Positions 1 to 8,487 are shown, numbered from the stretch's first letter. The stretch: DNA of 64,000 nucleotides from Paenibacillus sp. ACRRY (GCF_022346995.1 NZ_JAKRNM010000003.1:124001-188000), one strand, 5' to 3'. The notes: generated from the letters alone by a model not told the origin. A program made the numbers and translations.

Positions 1-385
1 GGCGGGGGATTTCATGTTGTCTGCGTTCTAATTCAATCCACAGCTTAGGAATCACCACTTGTGACATATATACAGCTGTAAAAGGAGCCTGGAATTCAAG
101 GCCGATCACATATGTCTGCGGCCGTACCATCCGCTCAAATGAATGAGCCTTGGCAATTCGTTGACCTGCTATATCCGCTACTCGACCGGCTGATTTCAGC
201 AAGGTATATCCTCCCTGGCGTCCAGGTTCTGCATATAGAGGCACACCCATTCCACTAAGCTCATGTAAATACCGAAGCATGGTACGGTAAGAAACCCCGA
301 ATTCAGCAGCCATTTCTTCAGCGGTAAACGTAGGTTTGTCATACACTCGCATCATAAGTTCAATCAAACGCTGCGTTTTGGTCAT
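1..385 (-). CDS. HTH regulator with GyrI-like effector domain (partial)
   Basis: The C-terminal part lies beyond the left edge. The visible 128 codons open with a winged-helix HTH (about residues 1-60: TAEEMAAEFGVSYRTMLRYL, then a GRQGGY wing). From about residue 88 there is the beginning of a GyrI/AraC-effector-binding-like fold (VIGLEFQAPFTAVY). Such proteins sense small hydrophobic or cationic ligands and act on DNA in the cytoplasm. The ATG at 383-385 has AGGAG about 10 nt upstream; an earlier ATG 7 nt away is out of frame. It is divergent from the gene at 515, whose product is a stand-alone version of the same effector fold, so a shared intergenic operator is likely. The HTH call is firm; the ligand is unknown. 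Confidence 0.75.
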   Translation of the reverse strand, partial: MTKTQRLIELMMRVYDKPTFTAEEMAAEFGVSYRTMLRYLHELSGMGVPLYAEPGRQGGYTLLKSAGRVADIAGQRIAKAHSFERMVRPQTYVIGLEFQAPFTAVYMSQVVIPKLWIELERRQHEIPR

Positions 386-514
386 GTTCCATCTGCTCCT
401 GATAGAAATATAGATATACTGACAGATTTTGTCACTATATTAGTATAAAATAGAGTCAGGACTTACGGCAACAGGATCAACTTATGGAGAGCATAAATGA
501 AAGGGTGAGAGGGT

Positions 515-1000
515 ATGGAACAAGTCAATTCTTCAATGTTGGTACGTATGGAGGCGGCGACCATTATCGGACTGAAATGGGAGGGAACCTTCGCTGAAGC
601 AGGGGCAGGGGGCATTCGTGAAGTGCAAACGGAGTTCAAGCGTCGTCTGCAGGAGATCAGTGATGTGCTTCACCCGCAGGAGCTTCTGGGATTGTCCTAT
701 CATACGACAGATACAGGATTTGTTCATTATGTCGCAGTCGAGGTTGGCAAAGATGGAGCATCAACCATTCCATCTGGAATGGTGAAGGTTGATGTCCCGG
801 CACATGACTACGCCAAGTGCAGCCATGTCAAAGGACAGAGTGTGGAAGCATCATACAATCGAATCTATGCCTGGATTGAAGAACAGGGTCATGCGGTGTC
901 GCAAGGTCCGCTTACACACTATGAAGTATATCCGATGGATCAGGATCCATATGATCCGGAGCCCGAGTTTACCATTTTCATCCCAGTGAACCAGAAATAA
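515..1000 (+). CDS. GyrI-like small-molecule-binding domain protein
   Basis: 161 residues that match, by eye, a single GyrI/AraC-type effector-binding domain: an opening strand with IIGLKWEGTF, a helix with EVQTEFKRRL, and a closing strand with HYEVYPMD...PEFTIFIPV. There is no DNA-binding domain, signal peptide or membrane segment, so it is probably a soluble ligand-binding protein. GyrI relatives bind amphipathic or cationic drugs. It is divergently paired with the HTH gene at 1-385, which carries the start of the same fold. The start is ATG with AGGGTGAGAGGG just upstream, and a strong terminator follows. Whether it sequesters a ligand or modulates the neighbouring regulator cannot be told. 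Confidence 0.75.
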   Translation: MEQVNSSMLVRMEAATIIGLKWEGTFAEAGAGGIREVQTEFKRRLQEISDVLHPQELLGLSYHTTDTGFVHYVAVEVGKDGASTIPSGMVKVDVPAHDYAKCSHVKGQSVEASYNRIYAWIEEQGHAVSQGPLTHYEVYPMDQDPYDPEPEFTIFIPVNQK

Positions 1001-1024
1001 ATCCTGCTGAGGCAGCATCGCTCG

Positions 1025-1051
1025 AAGACCGCATTATAGCGGTCTTTTTTT
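1025..1051 (+). terminator. Rho-independent terminator
   Basis: An 8-bp perfect stem AAGACCGC/GCGGTCTT with a 6-nt loop is followed by a run of T. It ends the gene at 515-1000. Confidence 0.9.
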
Positions 1052-1214
1052 ACATTTATAGACATGAAAAGTGTGTGAAATCCACTGAAAATTTAGGAAT
1101 TGTTAAGAAAATGGACTACACATCTTAAGCATTATGCCTTTTAATAGATAGAGAGCTTATCGTACTAAGTCATATCTGACATATTGACGAACACATTAAG
1201 GAGAAACGCTAAAC

Positions 1215-2390
1215 ATGAGTGAGACATTAAAAAGAGAGCGAATACCGGAGTTGAACCTGGTACGTGCCATGGCGATTATCGGCGTGCTGTGTGTGCATTC
1301 CACGTCCTATGCGACGGTGGACATGACGGGTTCGGGCTACTACTGGCTGTACAACTTTATTAATATCTTCATGAAATATGGTACGCCAACTTTTATTTTC
1401 ATGAGCAGCTTCGTGTTGTTCTATAACTATTACTCCCGTCCCTTGGACAAGAAACTGGTCAGCAATTTTTATAAAAAGAGATTCGTTTACATTTTGCTGC
1501 CGTATTTCCTGTTTTCCCTGTTTTATTTTGTTATTCTGCATTTCACCCATTATCAAGGCCGTCCGTTTGGTGAATCTGCCATCAGCTTCATTACCAAACT
1601 TTTCACGGGTAAGGCGTATACGCATCTGTACTTTGTATTCATCAACATGCAATTCTATCTGTTATTCCCGCTCGTTCTGTGGCTGCTGAAGAAGTATCCT
1701 GCGGTGGTTAAGTGGTCTGTACCCATTGGCCTGCTGATCCAGTGGGCATTTATCGTAAGTAACAAATACGGGTTCCAGGTGCCGAACAAAGGAAGCTGGG
1801 CCTTCTCGTACTTCTCCTATTTCATGCTGGGCGCGTTCATTGGGGTCTATTTTCCAAAAATCAAGCAATGGTTTGTCATCAGCCGAGAAAATGCGACCAA
1901 AGGCCGCGTAGCATCCTGGATTCTGCTGTGGGCCGTCTGGATTGCGGCCGGACTCGGACATGTATATATTTATTACCTGCTTCGTATGAAGATTGCCACG
2001 TATAATACACTGTGGTATGAATTTTTCTGGAATTTGCATACCTTTGCTTGTGCGCTCGTACTGATTCAGATTGCATACCTGTTGTATCGCAAGGGGCCTG
2101 CATTGATTGCCAAGCCGCTCAATCGACTTGGTGCACTGTCCTTCGGAATTTATCTGATTCACCCATTTTTCCTGCTGTTGTATCGGGAATTCCCGCCGCA
2201 AACCGGGGTGTCCTGGCTGGTTCACCTATGGTATGCCGGAGGCTTCGCCGTAGCGTTGTTCGCTTCATGGATTGTAGTGGGGCTGACGGCAAGGTTCGTT
2301 CCGTTTGCCTGGGTCATCTTCGGCAATCTGCCGAAACCAAAACCACGGGTCATCCCGCAACCCAATTCGGGACAGCTCGATGTTCGTTAA
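1215..2390 (+). CDS. Membrane acyltransferase, acyltransferase-3 family
   Basis: 391 residues with about ten hydrophobic segments. The N-terminus (ERIPELNLVRAMAIIGVLCVH) carries the Arg and His positions typical of acyltransferase-3 (OafA/YrhL-like) proteins. Members O-acylate cell-wall or extracellular polysaccharides from the membrane. Further support comes from FLLFPLVLWLL-like segments and a C-terminal FGIYLIHPFFLLLY motif. The ATG has AGGAG 11 nt upstream. It is monocistronic, with its own terminator downstream and no polysaccharide cluster nearby, so the acceptor is unknown. Confidence 0.85.
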   Translation: MSETLKRERIPELNLVRAMAIIGVLCVHSTSYATVDMTGSGYYWLYNFINIFMKYGTPTFIFMSSFVLFYNYYSRPLDKKLVSNFYKKRFVYILLPYFLFSLFYFVILHFTHYQGRPFGESAISFITKLFTGKAYTHLYFVFINMQFYLLFPLVLWLLKKYPAVVKWSVPIGLLIQWAFIVSNKYGFQVPNKGSWAFSYFSYFMLGAFIGVYFPKIKQWFVISRENATKGRVASWILLWAVWIAAGLGHVYIYYLLRMKIATYNTLWYEFFWNLHTFACALVLIQIAYLLYRKGPALIAKPLNRLGALSFGIYLIHPFFLLLYREFPPQTGVSWLVHLWYAGGFAVALFASWIVVGLTARFVPFAWVIFGNLPKPKPRVIPQPNSGQLDVR

Positions 2391-2419
2391 TATTTAATTG
2401 CCATTATAGGAATAATAAG

Positions 2420-2464
2420 CCGTTTCTTGGTCGACCTTAGGGTTGAGCGGGGAACGGTTTTTTT
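2420..2464 (+). terminator. Rho-independent terminator
   Basis: A long stem of about 17 bp starting CCGTTTC and ending GGGGAACGG (several G-U pairs, one mismatch) has a 3-nt loop and a T7 tail. It follows the acyltransferase gene. Confidence 0.85.
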
Positions 2465-2585
2465 CATGCGATCAATGAGCATCATGTGGGAACGAATGTT
2501 TCTTTTGGATCAGCCAGGGGTAATGAGAAGGCGGAACACAAATCAAAAATGCAGAGACTTACAGAACAGGATCAAGGTGAGATGA

Positions 2586-2741
2586 ATGACAACATGTGAA
2601 CAATGCGGGAAACCGATGCAAGATATATTGGAATATGTAGAACACATTCTTCATGAATGCAGTGGACAGACAACAGAGTACAACACAGATGGCTATCAGG
2701 CACAGACACAGGGGTATGAGTGCGTCCGCGAGCAGATGTGA
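2586..2741 (+). CDS. Putative 51-residue cysteine-containing small protein
   Basis: A short open frame in an otherwise gene-free gap. The ATG is preceded by AAGGTGAG about 7 nt upstream. The product begins MTTCEQCGKPMQDILEYVEH, with a C4-x2-C7 zinc-knuckle-like pair and further cysteines at 25 and 46; the rest is polar. It ends 44 nt before the HNH gene, whose N-terminus also carries CxxC pairs, so the two could be co-transcribed. Evidence is limited to the ribosome binding site, the cysteine pattern and the position. The family is not recognised, and it may be spurious. Confidence 0.4.
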   Translation: MTTCEQCGKPMQDILEYVEHILHECSGQTTEYNTDGYQAQTQGYECVREQM

Positions 2742-2785
2742 TACAATAGAAAGAAACCGGATTCATACGGAACCGAGGTGACAAC

Positions 2786-4276
2786 ATGGAGACGGGCTCA
2801 GCCCCTTTCCGGCAGAACATGACGGAACATGAAGCGCAACAGACCAAGGTATGCATGTATTGCGGGCAACAGCGTCCGTTGTCTGAATTTCGGCGCAGAA
2901 CCGGAAAGAGGGCGGGGCCCGGTGCCAGACGGGGAGCCTGTCGTCCTTGTCGTCAGCGCAGCGGACAGGCTGTCGGTAGCGACATCCCTGTGCAGCAGGC
3001 TCAGAGTTTGCACATGCGGATGCAAAGACCGGAGAAGATTACAAATGAATCAAGTGCTGCAGCCAATGAACGGGTGATCCAGGAGGCAGCGGGTGAAGGT
3101 TCTGAGGAACAGCACAGCAAAGCTGAATCTCTATCTTCAGCCTCCTCGGAATCGTCAGGTGAGCGAAAGAAGAGAAGAAGGAGACGAAAGTCCAAACGGC
3201 AGCAGGCGCAGCCAGGCCTTGAGCAGTCTGAACGGATCACGGAATCAAGCGCCTCAGGGCAAGCAGAACGTGATCCGAAGGATGGTGGACGCACCGTATC
3301 CAATGTGCGTGCTGAACAGGCCGCCGCGCAGGCTTCTGTGGCGGCAAGCGAGGCTTCGCTGCCGGAAGATCCGCAGGATCCGGCAGCGGGAACAGCAGCT
3401 GCGGGTCAGCAGACCGCAGCGGGGCGCAAGCGCAAGCGGCGCCGCAAACGCTCGGCGCCGCCTGGCGCTGGCACTGGACCCGACCGCATTGCGGTCAAGT
3501 CCGAGGTGCCAGCGAGCGACCGTGGCGCTGCAGCCACGGCCGACGGGCTTTTGGCGGCAGGTGCACAGCCTGCCGCTCCAGGGCTGGACCCGGGCCAGGC
3601 AGCTCCTGCTGCGGCCGGGACAGCCGAGTCTGCTCCCTTGCGGCCACAGGGTCCGCAAGGAAGCAGGGCGCGGCCAATGCGCAAAGAACGTGCGCATAAG
3701 GCCGCCGATGAAGACGGTGCCCGGGCAACGACTTCCGGACACCGTCCCCATTCCCATCATGCCCGCAGCCGAAGCGCTGGGGCAGATGGCCGGCCACGCC
3801 GCCAGACTCCGGCGGTCCCGGTAGTGATTGATCCGGAAGATCCGTCATCGCTCCGTACGAACAGGCAGGGTATGGTCCGCATGCGTGGCAAGACGGATAA
3901 AGGCCGCCGCTGGCATCAGGAGATTGATATGGAGCTTGCGGTCACGCTGGTCAAGGAAAAAGCTGCAGTTGTTGTCAATCGGTACACCATTCGCCGATTA
4001 TTCAGCAACAAGGATTTCAAACGGTACATCATGAACCGGGATCAGTATACCTGTTACTTCTGTGGATCGTATGGTGATACGATCGATCACCTTCTGCCTC
4101 GAGCCAAAGGTGGTCATACGACTCCGCTAAACTGTGTATGTGCCTGCAATCTCTGCAATCAGTCCAAAGCTGCAATGGATGCAGATGAGTTCATGCGATC
4201 CGGCATACCTGAATGGAATGCCGCTCATCAGGAGGAACTGAACGAACTGCAGATGCAGGAGGCGCAGCTGGAATAG
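2786..4276 (+). CDS. HNH endonuclease with long low-complexity basic linker
   Basis: 496 residues in three parts. Residues about 23-55 hold two CxxC pairs (C23/C26, C52/C55) resembling a zinc ribbon. Residues about 75-345 are low-complexity, rich in Ala/Glu/Ser/Arg, with Lys/Arg clusters such as RKKRRRRRKSKRQQ. The C-terminal 90 residues form an HNH nuclease: CYFCG at 423-427, D434-H435, then N-CVCACNLCN and K. HNH domains are metal-dependent nucleases. The start has GAGGTG 5 nt upstream. DNA between about 3400 and 3800 is visibly more GC-rich than its flanks. It is not next to a phage terminase or restriction partner, so its role (repair, stress or defence) is open. Confidence 0.75.
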   Translation: METGSAPFRQNMTEHEAQQTKVCMYCGQQRPLSEFRRRTGKRAGPGARRGACRPCRQRSGQAVGSDIPVQQAQSLHMRMQRPEKITNESSAAANERVIQEAAGEGSEEQHSKAESLSSASSESSGERKKRRRRRKSKRQQAQPGLEQSERITESSASGQAERDPKDGGRTVSNVRAEQAAAQASVAASEASLPEDPQDPAAGTAAAGQQTAAGRKRKRRRKRSAPPGAGTGPDRIAVKSEVPASDRGAAATADGLLAAGAQPAAPGLDPGQAAPAAAGTAESAPLRPQGPQGSRARPMRKERAHKAADEDGARATTSGHRPHSHHARSRSAGADGRPRRQTPAVPVVIDPEDPSSLRTNRQGMVRMRGKTDKGRRWHQEIDMELAVTLVKEKAAVVVNRYTIRRLFSNKDFKRYIMNRDQYTCYFCGSYGDTIDHLLPRAKGGHTTPLNCVCACNLCNQSKAAMDADEFMRSGIPEWNAAHQEELNELQMQEAQLE

Positions 4277-4320
4277 AATATGTTTATTTCCTCTCCTCCT
4301 GGAGAGATACCAATACAGAT

Positions 4321-4363
4321 AAAGCACACCAAGACTTGTTGTACAGGTCAGGGTGTGCTTTTT
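4321..4363 (+). terminator. Rho-independent terminator
   Basis: A 9-bp stem, AAGCACACC with GGGTGTGCTT (one G-U), a 20-nt loop and a T tail. It ends the HNH gene. Confidence 0.75.
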
Positions 4364-4523
4364 GCTATGTTGGTCTCATCTGTGAATATTTCTTCAAATT
4401 AACAACGGTTTGAAGTGAATTCGTACGTTATACTGTGAGAAGAAGATGAACTGACCCAGATCATTCGAGGACAGTAATTGCCATTGTAAACGGATGGAGA
4501 CTGAATAGATTGGAAGGATGCAC

Positions 4524-5180
4524 ATGACCCCGGTACCTCTGGACATCATGTCCTATATTACGGAAGAAAATATTCGTTATTGGCTTGAGCAGTTTCGTTC
4601 CCTGGGGCCGCTTCCGGGTATACTGCTTACTTTTATGAAGTCCTTTGTGCCTCCGCTGCCGACCCTGCTGATCGTGGGTGTTAATGGTGCGGTGTATGGA
4701 CTATGGGCGGGATTTTTGTACTCGTGGATTGGGATGGTGCTCGGTTGTACCCTGACCTTCTTGCTGGTCCGGGAGATTGGGAAATCTGCCTTCGTGGAAC
4801 GATGGTCCAGCAAACCGCGTGTTCAGCGGAGCATGGTATGGATTCGGCGGAATGCCTTCAGTTATGTATTTTTGCTGAGTATCTTTCCGGTCGGTCCGTT
4901 TGTCATCATTAACGTGGCGGCAGGTATTGCCCGAATGAGACTTATGTCTTTCCTGCTCGCCGTAGGGTTTGGTAAGGGCATCATGATTTTCTGCGTGACC
5001 TACATTGGCTCGAATGTGGCCCAATTCCTGGAGCACCCTGTAAGGTGGATTGGTGTATTGCTGTTTATCGCTGTATCGTTGTGGGCAAGTCGGAAGCTGG
5101 AGAGACACTTCACCCGTTCATTGTCCCAGGAGAATCTGAACGAATCCAATTCTTCTTCGGGAAACACCATTTCTTCCTGA
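4524..5180 (+). CDS. TVP38/TMEM64 (VTT-domain) membrane protein
   Basis: 218 residues with about five to six membrane segments. The pattern LLTFMKSFVPPLPTLLIVGVNGAVYG followed by GCTLTFLLVREIGK matches the VTT/SNARE-associated domain of DedA/TVP38 proteins, which are linked to lipid scrambling and membrane-potential or envelope maintenance. A tail of about 25 polar, Asn/Ser-rich residues is probably cytoplasmic. ATG 4524 is chosen because GGAAGG lies 6 nt upstream; the earlier ATG at 4518 abuts the ribosome binding site. It is monocistronic with a strong terminator. The substrate is unknown. Confidence 0.8.
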   Translation: MTPVPLDIMSYITEENIRYWLEQFRSLGPLPGILLTFMKSFVPPLPTLLIVGVNGAVYGLWAGFLYSWIGMVLGCTLTFLLVREIGKSAFVERWSSKPRVQRSMVWIRRNAFSYVFLLSIFPVGPFVIINVAAGIARMRLMSFLLAVGFGKGIMIFCVTYIGSNVAQFLEHPVRWIGVLLFIAVSLWASRKLERHFTRSLSQENLNESNSSSGNTISS

Positions 5181-5230
5181 TATGCAGCATGCAATACGGT
5201 TCTACGGTACCCGGTTACGCGTATAATCTA

Positions 5231-5282
5231 AACAGACTGTTATCGAGGACATGGATATTTCTCGTTAACAGTCTGTTTTTCT
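5231..5282. terminator. Bidirectional terminator between convergent genes
   Basis: Near-perfect 17-bp arms (AACAGACTGTTA...; one mismatch) with T-rich DNA on the plus side and A-rich on the other. It separates the TVP38 gene from the leftward cupin gene. Confidence 0.8.
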
Positions 5283-5311
5283 TTTCTTGTTCACTCATAT
5301 GCAGTTACCTC

Positions 5312-5827
5312 TTATTTGCTTTTGTTCCATATGTCCAATAAAGGTCCCTCGTTTCCATAGACCGGATCGGTATCAGGGATCGGCACATCCTGAATCTCCC
5401 GAAGCACTTCAGGACGTTCTGTCGGATTACCTGTACGGGTATTGTAGCTTGAGCCGCCAGGGTAAGCACCTGCTATGCGAAAATCAGGGCTGGCTTCCAG
5501 ACGCTTATGTCCTGTTCCTGCAGGAAGCACGACAATATCTCCCGTTTGCAGATAAACTCGCTGTCCCTTTTCCCCGCCCAGAATCAGTTGAACGAAACCG
5601 CTTACCACTGCTAGTGCTTCATGGGCATTGCTATGAAAATGATGATAGTCGAATACACCATTAATCCAGCTGTTACCCCAATGATTGCTGTTGAGCAGCG
5701 ACTCTGCTCGGGACGGGTCTTTTGCCCATATACCTTTATACAACAGTACTGGCAAGTTTGGATTGTTGGGAATCACGCCATCGTCTTTGAAGTAAAAGGT
5801 CTCTATATTATCTCTGGATTCATTCAT
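5312..5827 (-). CDS. YjlB-like cupin domain protein
   Basis: 171 residues with a cupin core. The first metal-site motif is DYHHFHSNAHEALAVVSG and the second is GDIVVLPAGTGHK, so the His/Glu ligands are present. Length and the closing YPGG and IPDTDPVYG segments resemble B. subtilis YjlB. The start is set at ATG 5827 because GAGGTG lies 8 nt upstream; an in-frame ATG ten codons earlier lacks such a site. In B. subtilis yjlB lies next to yjlC-ndh; here the yjlC-ndh pair is only about 2 kb away, which supports the assignment. Its reaction is unknown. Confidence 0.75.
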   Translation of the reverse strand: MNESRDNIETFYFKDDGVIPNNPNLPVLLYKGIWAKDPSRAESLLNSNHWGNSWINGVFDYHHFHSNAHEALAVVSGFVQLILGGEKGQRVYLQTGDIVVLPAGTGHKRLEASPDFRIAGAYPGGSSYNTRTGNPTERPEVLREIQDVPIPDTDPVYGNEGPLLDIWNKSK

Positions 5828-5992
5828 TATCATCACCTCACTGTTTATTACCCTCATTAGCTATCTGCTCTACAGAAAGAAAAATAAAAAATGAATGGAA
5901 AATGATACAAAACGTATCAATTTAAGGTTATACTCAATACATACGCTCGCCTCAAGAGCCTGCCTGAGTAAAATCCAAGGAGGAATGGTTTG

Positions 5993-6994
5993 GTGAACAT
6001 TGTCATTACAGGGGCTTCCGGATTTGTGGGATTCAATCTTTCTCATTATTTGGCGCAAAAAGGCCATCGTATTACCCTGATCGACCGGGATGACTATTGT
6101 CAGAGACTTGTTCACAGCTCCCCGCTGCATGAAATGACTTTCACTTGTTGTGACCTCGCTTCAGACCGCTTCAGCTTGCCCCAGGGAACCGATCATATCA
6201 TCCACTTGGCAGCCATGCCGCATGTGGATTATTCCTACCATCATCCAGGAGAAGTATTTCGTAACAACACACTAAGCACGCAGGCCATTTTGCAATATGC
6301 AGCCAATCATCGTATTCCGGTTGTACTGGCCTCCTCGGTAGAGGTGTATGGAGGCGAGTTTGGCAGAGTGTACTCCGAATCAGACGTATATGCTCCAGTA
6401 TCCCCCTATTCGGCATCCAAAGTTGCATGTGAGACGCTGGCTCATTCCTATGCCCAATGTTACAACCTCCCTGTAAAAATCTTTCGCCTAACCAACCTCT
6501 ATGGTCCATGGCAGCTGCCTGACCGAATCATTCCCCGCAATTTTGGCCGGATGCTGGATGGCTTACGGCTGGATATTCAAGGATCTGCTGTACGTGATTT
6601 TCTGTATATCGATGATGCACTAAAAGCCATTGAACAGATCATGCTGCATGGACAAGATCGGCATACGTATAACATCTCAACAGGACAAGGCACAACGATG
6701 CAGGAGATTGGCGAGCTGCTGCAATCACTGCAGCGCTCCACAGGAGATGTGGAGATTCGGGATCAGGAACCGACTCAGTCCAGAGGGTCCAGTTTAGTCG
6801 TTTATTCGGGCAAATTAAGAGAAGAACTGGGATGGAAACCGCAGATTACATTGGAGCAGGGGCTGGAGAAGAAATACCGTTGGTATCAGGAGCATCCGGA
6901 TTGGGTGCGGCAATTCAGCAGACATTATCAAACATCGAGAGGAAGTCAGGAGTTTATCGTGGATATGGCTAGATATGTGGCTCCAGCGATTTGA
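5993..6994 (+). CDS. NAD-dependent epimerase/dehydratase (extended SDR)
   Basis: 333 residues. The N-terminal Rossmann motif GASGFVG (about residues 7-13) and the catalytic YSASK motif (near 140) define an extended short-chain dehydrogenase of the UDP-glucose 4-epimerase / dTDP-glucose dehydratase type. FRLTNLYGPWQLPDRIIPRN and the RDFLYIDD segment fit sugar-nucleotide substrates. GTG 5993 is preferred because AAGGAGG lies 8 nt upstream; a TTG one codon earlier is possible. There is no nucleotide-sugar cluster around it, so the exact sugar cannot be named. Confidence 0.8.
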   Translation: MNIVITGASGFVGFNLSHYLAQKGHRITLIDRDDYCQRLVHSSPLHEMTFTCCDLASDRFSLPQGTDHIIHLAAMPHVDYSYHHPGEVFRNNTLSTQAILQYAANHRIPVVLASSVEVYGGEFGRVYSESDVYAPVSPYSASKVACETLAHSYAQCYNLPVKIFRLTNLYGPWQLPDRIIPRNFGRMLDGLRLDIQGSAVRDFLYIDDALKAIEQIMLHGQDRHTYNISTGQGTTMQEIGELLQSLQRSTGDVEIRDQEPTQSRGSSLVVYSGKLREELGWKPQITLEQGLEKKYRWYQEHPDWVRQFSRHYQTSRGSQEFIVDMARYVAPAI

Positions 6995-7013
6995 TACAAT
7001 TGAAAACAACCAA

Positions 7014-7061
7014 AAAAAGCCAGGGAAGGGTGATTGGAATAACACCTTCCTTGGCTTTTTT
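7014..7061. terminator. Bidirectional terminator
   Basis: Arms AAAAAGCCAGGGAAGGGTG and CACCTTCCTTGGCTTTTTT pair almost perfectly. It lies between the epimerase gene and the leftward CsbD gene. Confidence 0.85.
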
Positions 7062-7162
7062 GTGCCCCGTAGGTAAAGACAAGCGCATGCTCATATCTAC
7101 GGGCCGACATCATCACGTATATAGTGCACGATTTGAACGTGCGAAGCATATGAGACCGGATA

Positions 7163-7336
7163 CTAGTGGCGATCTTTTACATCGGCAATTTTATCTTGAA
7201 CCGCGCCTTTCGCCTTGTCCTTTTTACCCTCAGCCTGAAGGGATCTGTTGTTTGTCGCGTTACCGATCTGATCCTTCACTTCGCCTTTGGCTTTATTCAC
7301 GCCTGCTTTGATTTTATCGCTAGTTGAATTACTCAT
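7163..7336 (-). CDS. CsbD family stress protein
   Basis: 57 residues, very hydrophilic, with the CsbD pattern: SDKIKAGVNKAKGEVKDQIG, then KDKAKGAVQDKIADVKD. CsbD-like proteins are general-stress (sigma-B) products in Bacillus with no known biochemical role. The start is ATG 7336 with AAGGAGATG just upstream, rather than the in-frame ATG six codons earlier. The family assignment is secure from the repeated KxKG pattern. Confidence 0.85.
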   Translation of the reverse strand: MSNSTSDKIKAGVNKAKGEVKDQIGNATNNRSLQAEGKKDKAKGAVQDKIADVKDRH

Positions 7337-7364
7337 ATCGAACATCTCCTTCATTTCTGGTGTA

Positions 7365-7690
7365 GTCCTTATTAACCGGGTTTCTGTAATTTTAAACTTC
7401 GTTCATCATAAGAAGCCGTCGTAAGCGCCTGAAATAAGGTGAAGATTCTCATCGGGAAGAATTGAGCGAATAGGGAATAAGCCAGCATGACAAGCTGCAT
7501 AATAACGATAGTGACCAAATTCGTTGCATGGAATTCATGATTTTGGAAAACACTTCCTAAAAATAAGACTGAAAAATTCCTTCATATGTACTTTTTCGCA
7601 CATATGGACGTATGTGATCTTGTCTTAATACCACATGTGGTAGGAATACAGATCTGGAGCAGAAGGATAAGCGGTTACATTCCGACCGCG
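7365..7690. other. Intergenic region, no confident gene
   Basis: This lies between CsbD and the ndh promoter. On the minus strand there is one hydrophobic open stretch of about 60 codons (7375-7560, containing MQLVMLAYSLFAQFFPM) without a ribosome binding site or a clear start. It could be a gene remnant. I see nothing else interpretable. Confidence 0.5.
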
Positions 7691-7694
7691 AAGC

Positions 7695-7722
7695 TTGACA
7701 AAAAAATCGGATTTGTTACAAT
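7695..7722 (+). promoter_or_regulatory. Sigma-A-type promoter of the yjlC-ndh operon
   Basis: TTGACA (7695-7700), a 16-bp spacer and TACAAT (7717-7722). It would give a leader of nearly 290 nt before yjlC. The leader holds a hairpin at 7873-7898 (GAGAGCG-GCCC-TT-GGGC-TT-CGCTCTT). Confidence 0.65.
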
Positions 7723-7730
7723 GTTCACAA
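7713..7730. promoter_or_regulatory. Rex-box-like operator over the -10 element
   Basis: TTGTTACAATGTTCACAA matches the Bacillales Rex consensus TTGTGAA-N4-TTCACAA at 12 of 14 fixed positions and covers the -10 hexamer. Rex represses ndh and fermentation genes when NADH is low relative to NAD+. That yjlC-ndh is a Rex target in B. subtilis is established; this site is inferred. Confidence 0.6.
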
Positions 7731-8017
7731 TATCTTCACAAGTGTAAAAAATTTCTTTTTCATGTTCATGTGTAAGAGGTGTAATATAAGGGTATAGAGT
7801 TCGGTTTCGGCCTGCTTGTCGTTTTGCGTCAACACATGTTGTCCGCAATAGACCCAATACAATACATGATCCGAGAGCGGCCCTTGGGCTTCGCTCTTTC
7901 TATTGTGTGAAATTTGGTACATTTCAATGTATCACTTGTATTCGTGGTTCGGCTCTGCTTGACAGGCATCATGAAAGTCGCGGACTTCTATCCCAAAGTA
8001 AAGGAGGACTTTCTCTT

Positions 8018-8464
8018 ATGTCACAATCGCCTACTCAACAAGAGGTGCCAGTTACAGAAGGTGCCAACGTTTCCGAGCGCCAGTCCTTGGACGTGCTCGA
8101 TCAACTGATGAAGCCTGAGGTACAGGAGTCTCTGACCGTTCTGGTGGAAAACCTGCCTAAACTGGCTGAAATGGTTACTGCCATGACCAAAGCTTATGAC
8201 TTCGCACAAAGCGTAGCTACAGACAAAGTTCTGATCAGCGACACAATGAGCGCAATGGGTGAATTCGCTAAACCAGTTGTAGACAAAGCCAAAGGTGTAG
8301 CTTCTGCTGCAATCGAAGCTAATGATCGTGCGCAAGCAGAACAAACTTCGGTTGGTCTGTTCGCTATGCTCAAAATGCTTAAAGATCCAAACGTACAACA
8401 AACGCTGCGTTTTGCTCAATCATTCCTGAGCATCCTGAACGAGCGTGGGCAACAGCAACGTTAA
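8018..8464 (+). CDS. yjlC: YjlC-like DUF1641 protein
   Basis: 148 residues of the DUF1641 family, mostly helical. LDQLMKPEVQESLTVLVENLPKLAEMV is followed near the C-terminus by a second related segment, LKMLKDPNVQQTLRFAQSFL. DUF1641 proteins occur next to NADH dehydrogenases (YjlC) or formate dehydrogenases (YjgD, YrhD) in Bacillales. Here it is 23 nt upstream of ndh, the B. subtilis yjlC-ndh order. The start is ATG 8018 with AAAGGAGG 9 nt upstream; the frame is open further upstream but without a signal. Likely accessory to Ndh; the mechanism is unknown. The promoter at 7695 suggests redox control. Confidence 0.85.
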   Translation: MSQSPTQQEVPVTEGANVSERQSLDVLDQLMKPEVQESLTVLVENLPKLAEMVTAMTKAYDFAQSVATDKVLISDTMSAMGEFAKPVVDKAKGVASAAIEANDRAQAEQTSVGLFAMLKMLKDPNVQQTLRFAQSFLSILNERGQQQR

Positions 8465-8487
8465 GATTAGAAGAACGGAGGATGGAT

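Noticed and set aside
7375..7560. Hydrophobic leftward frame before the ndh promoter
   Set aside because: No start codon with a ribosome binding site and no family recognised; at most a remnant, so it is described only as intergenic content.
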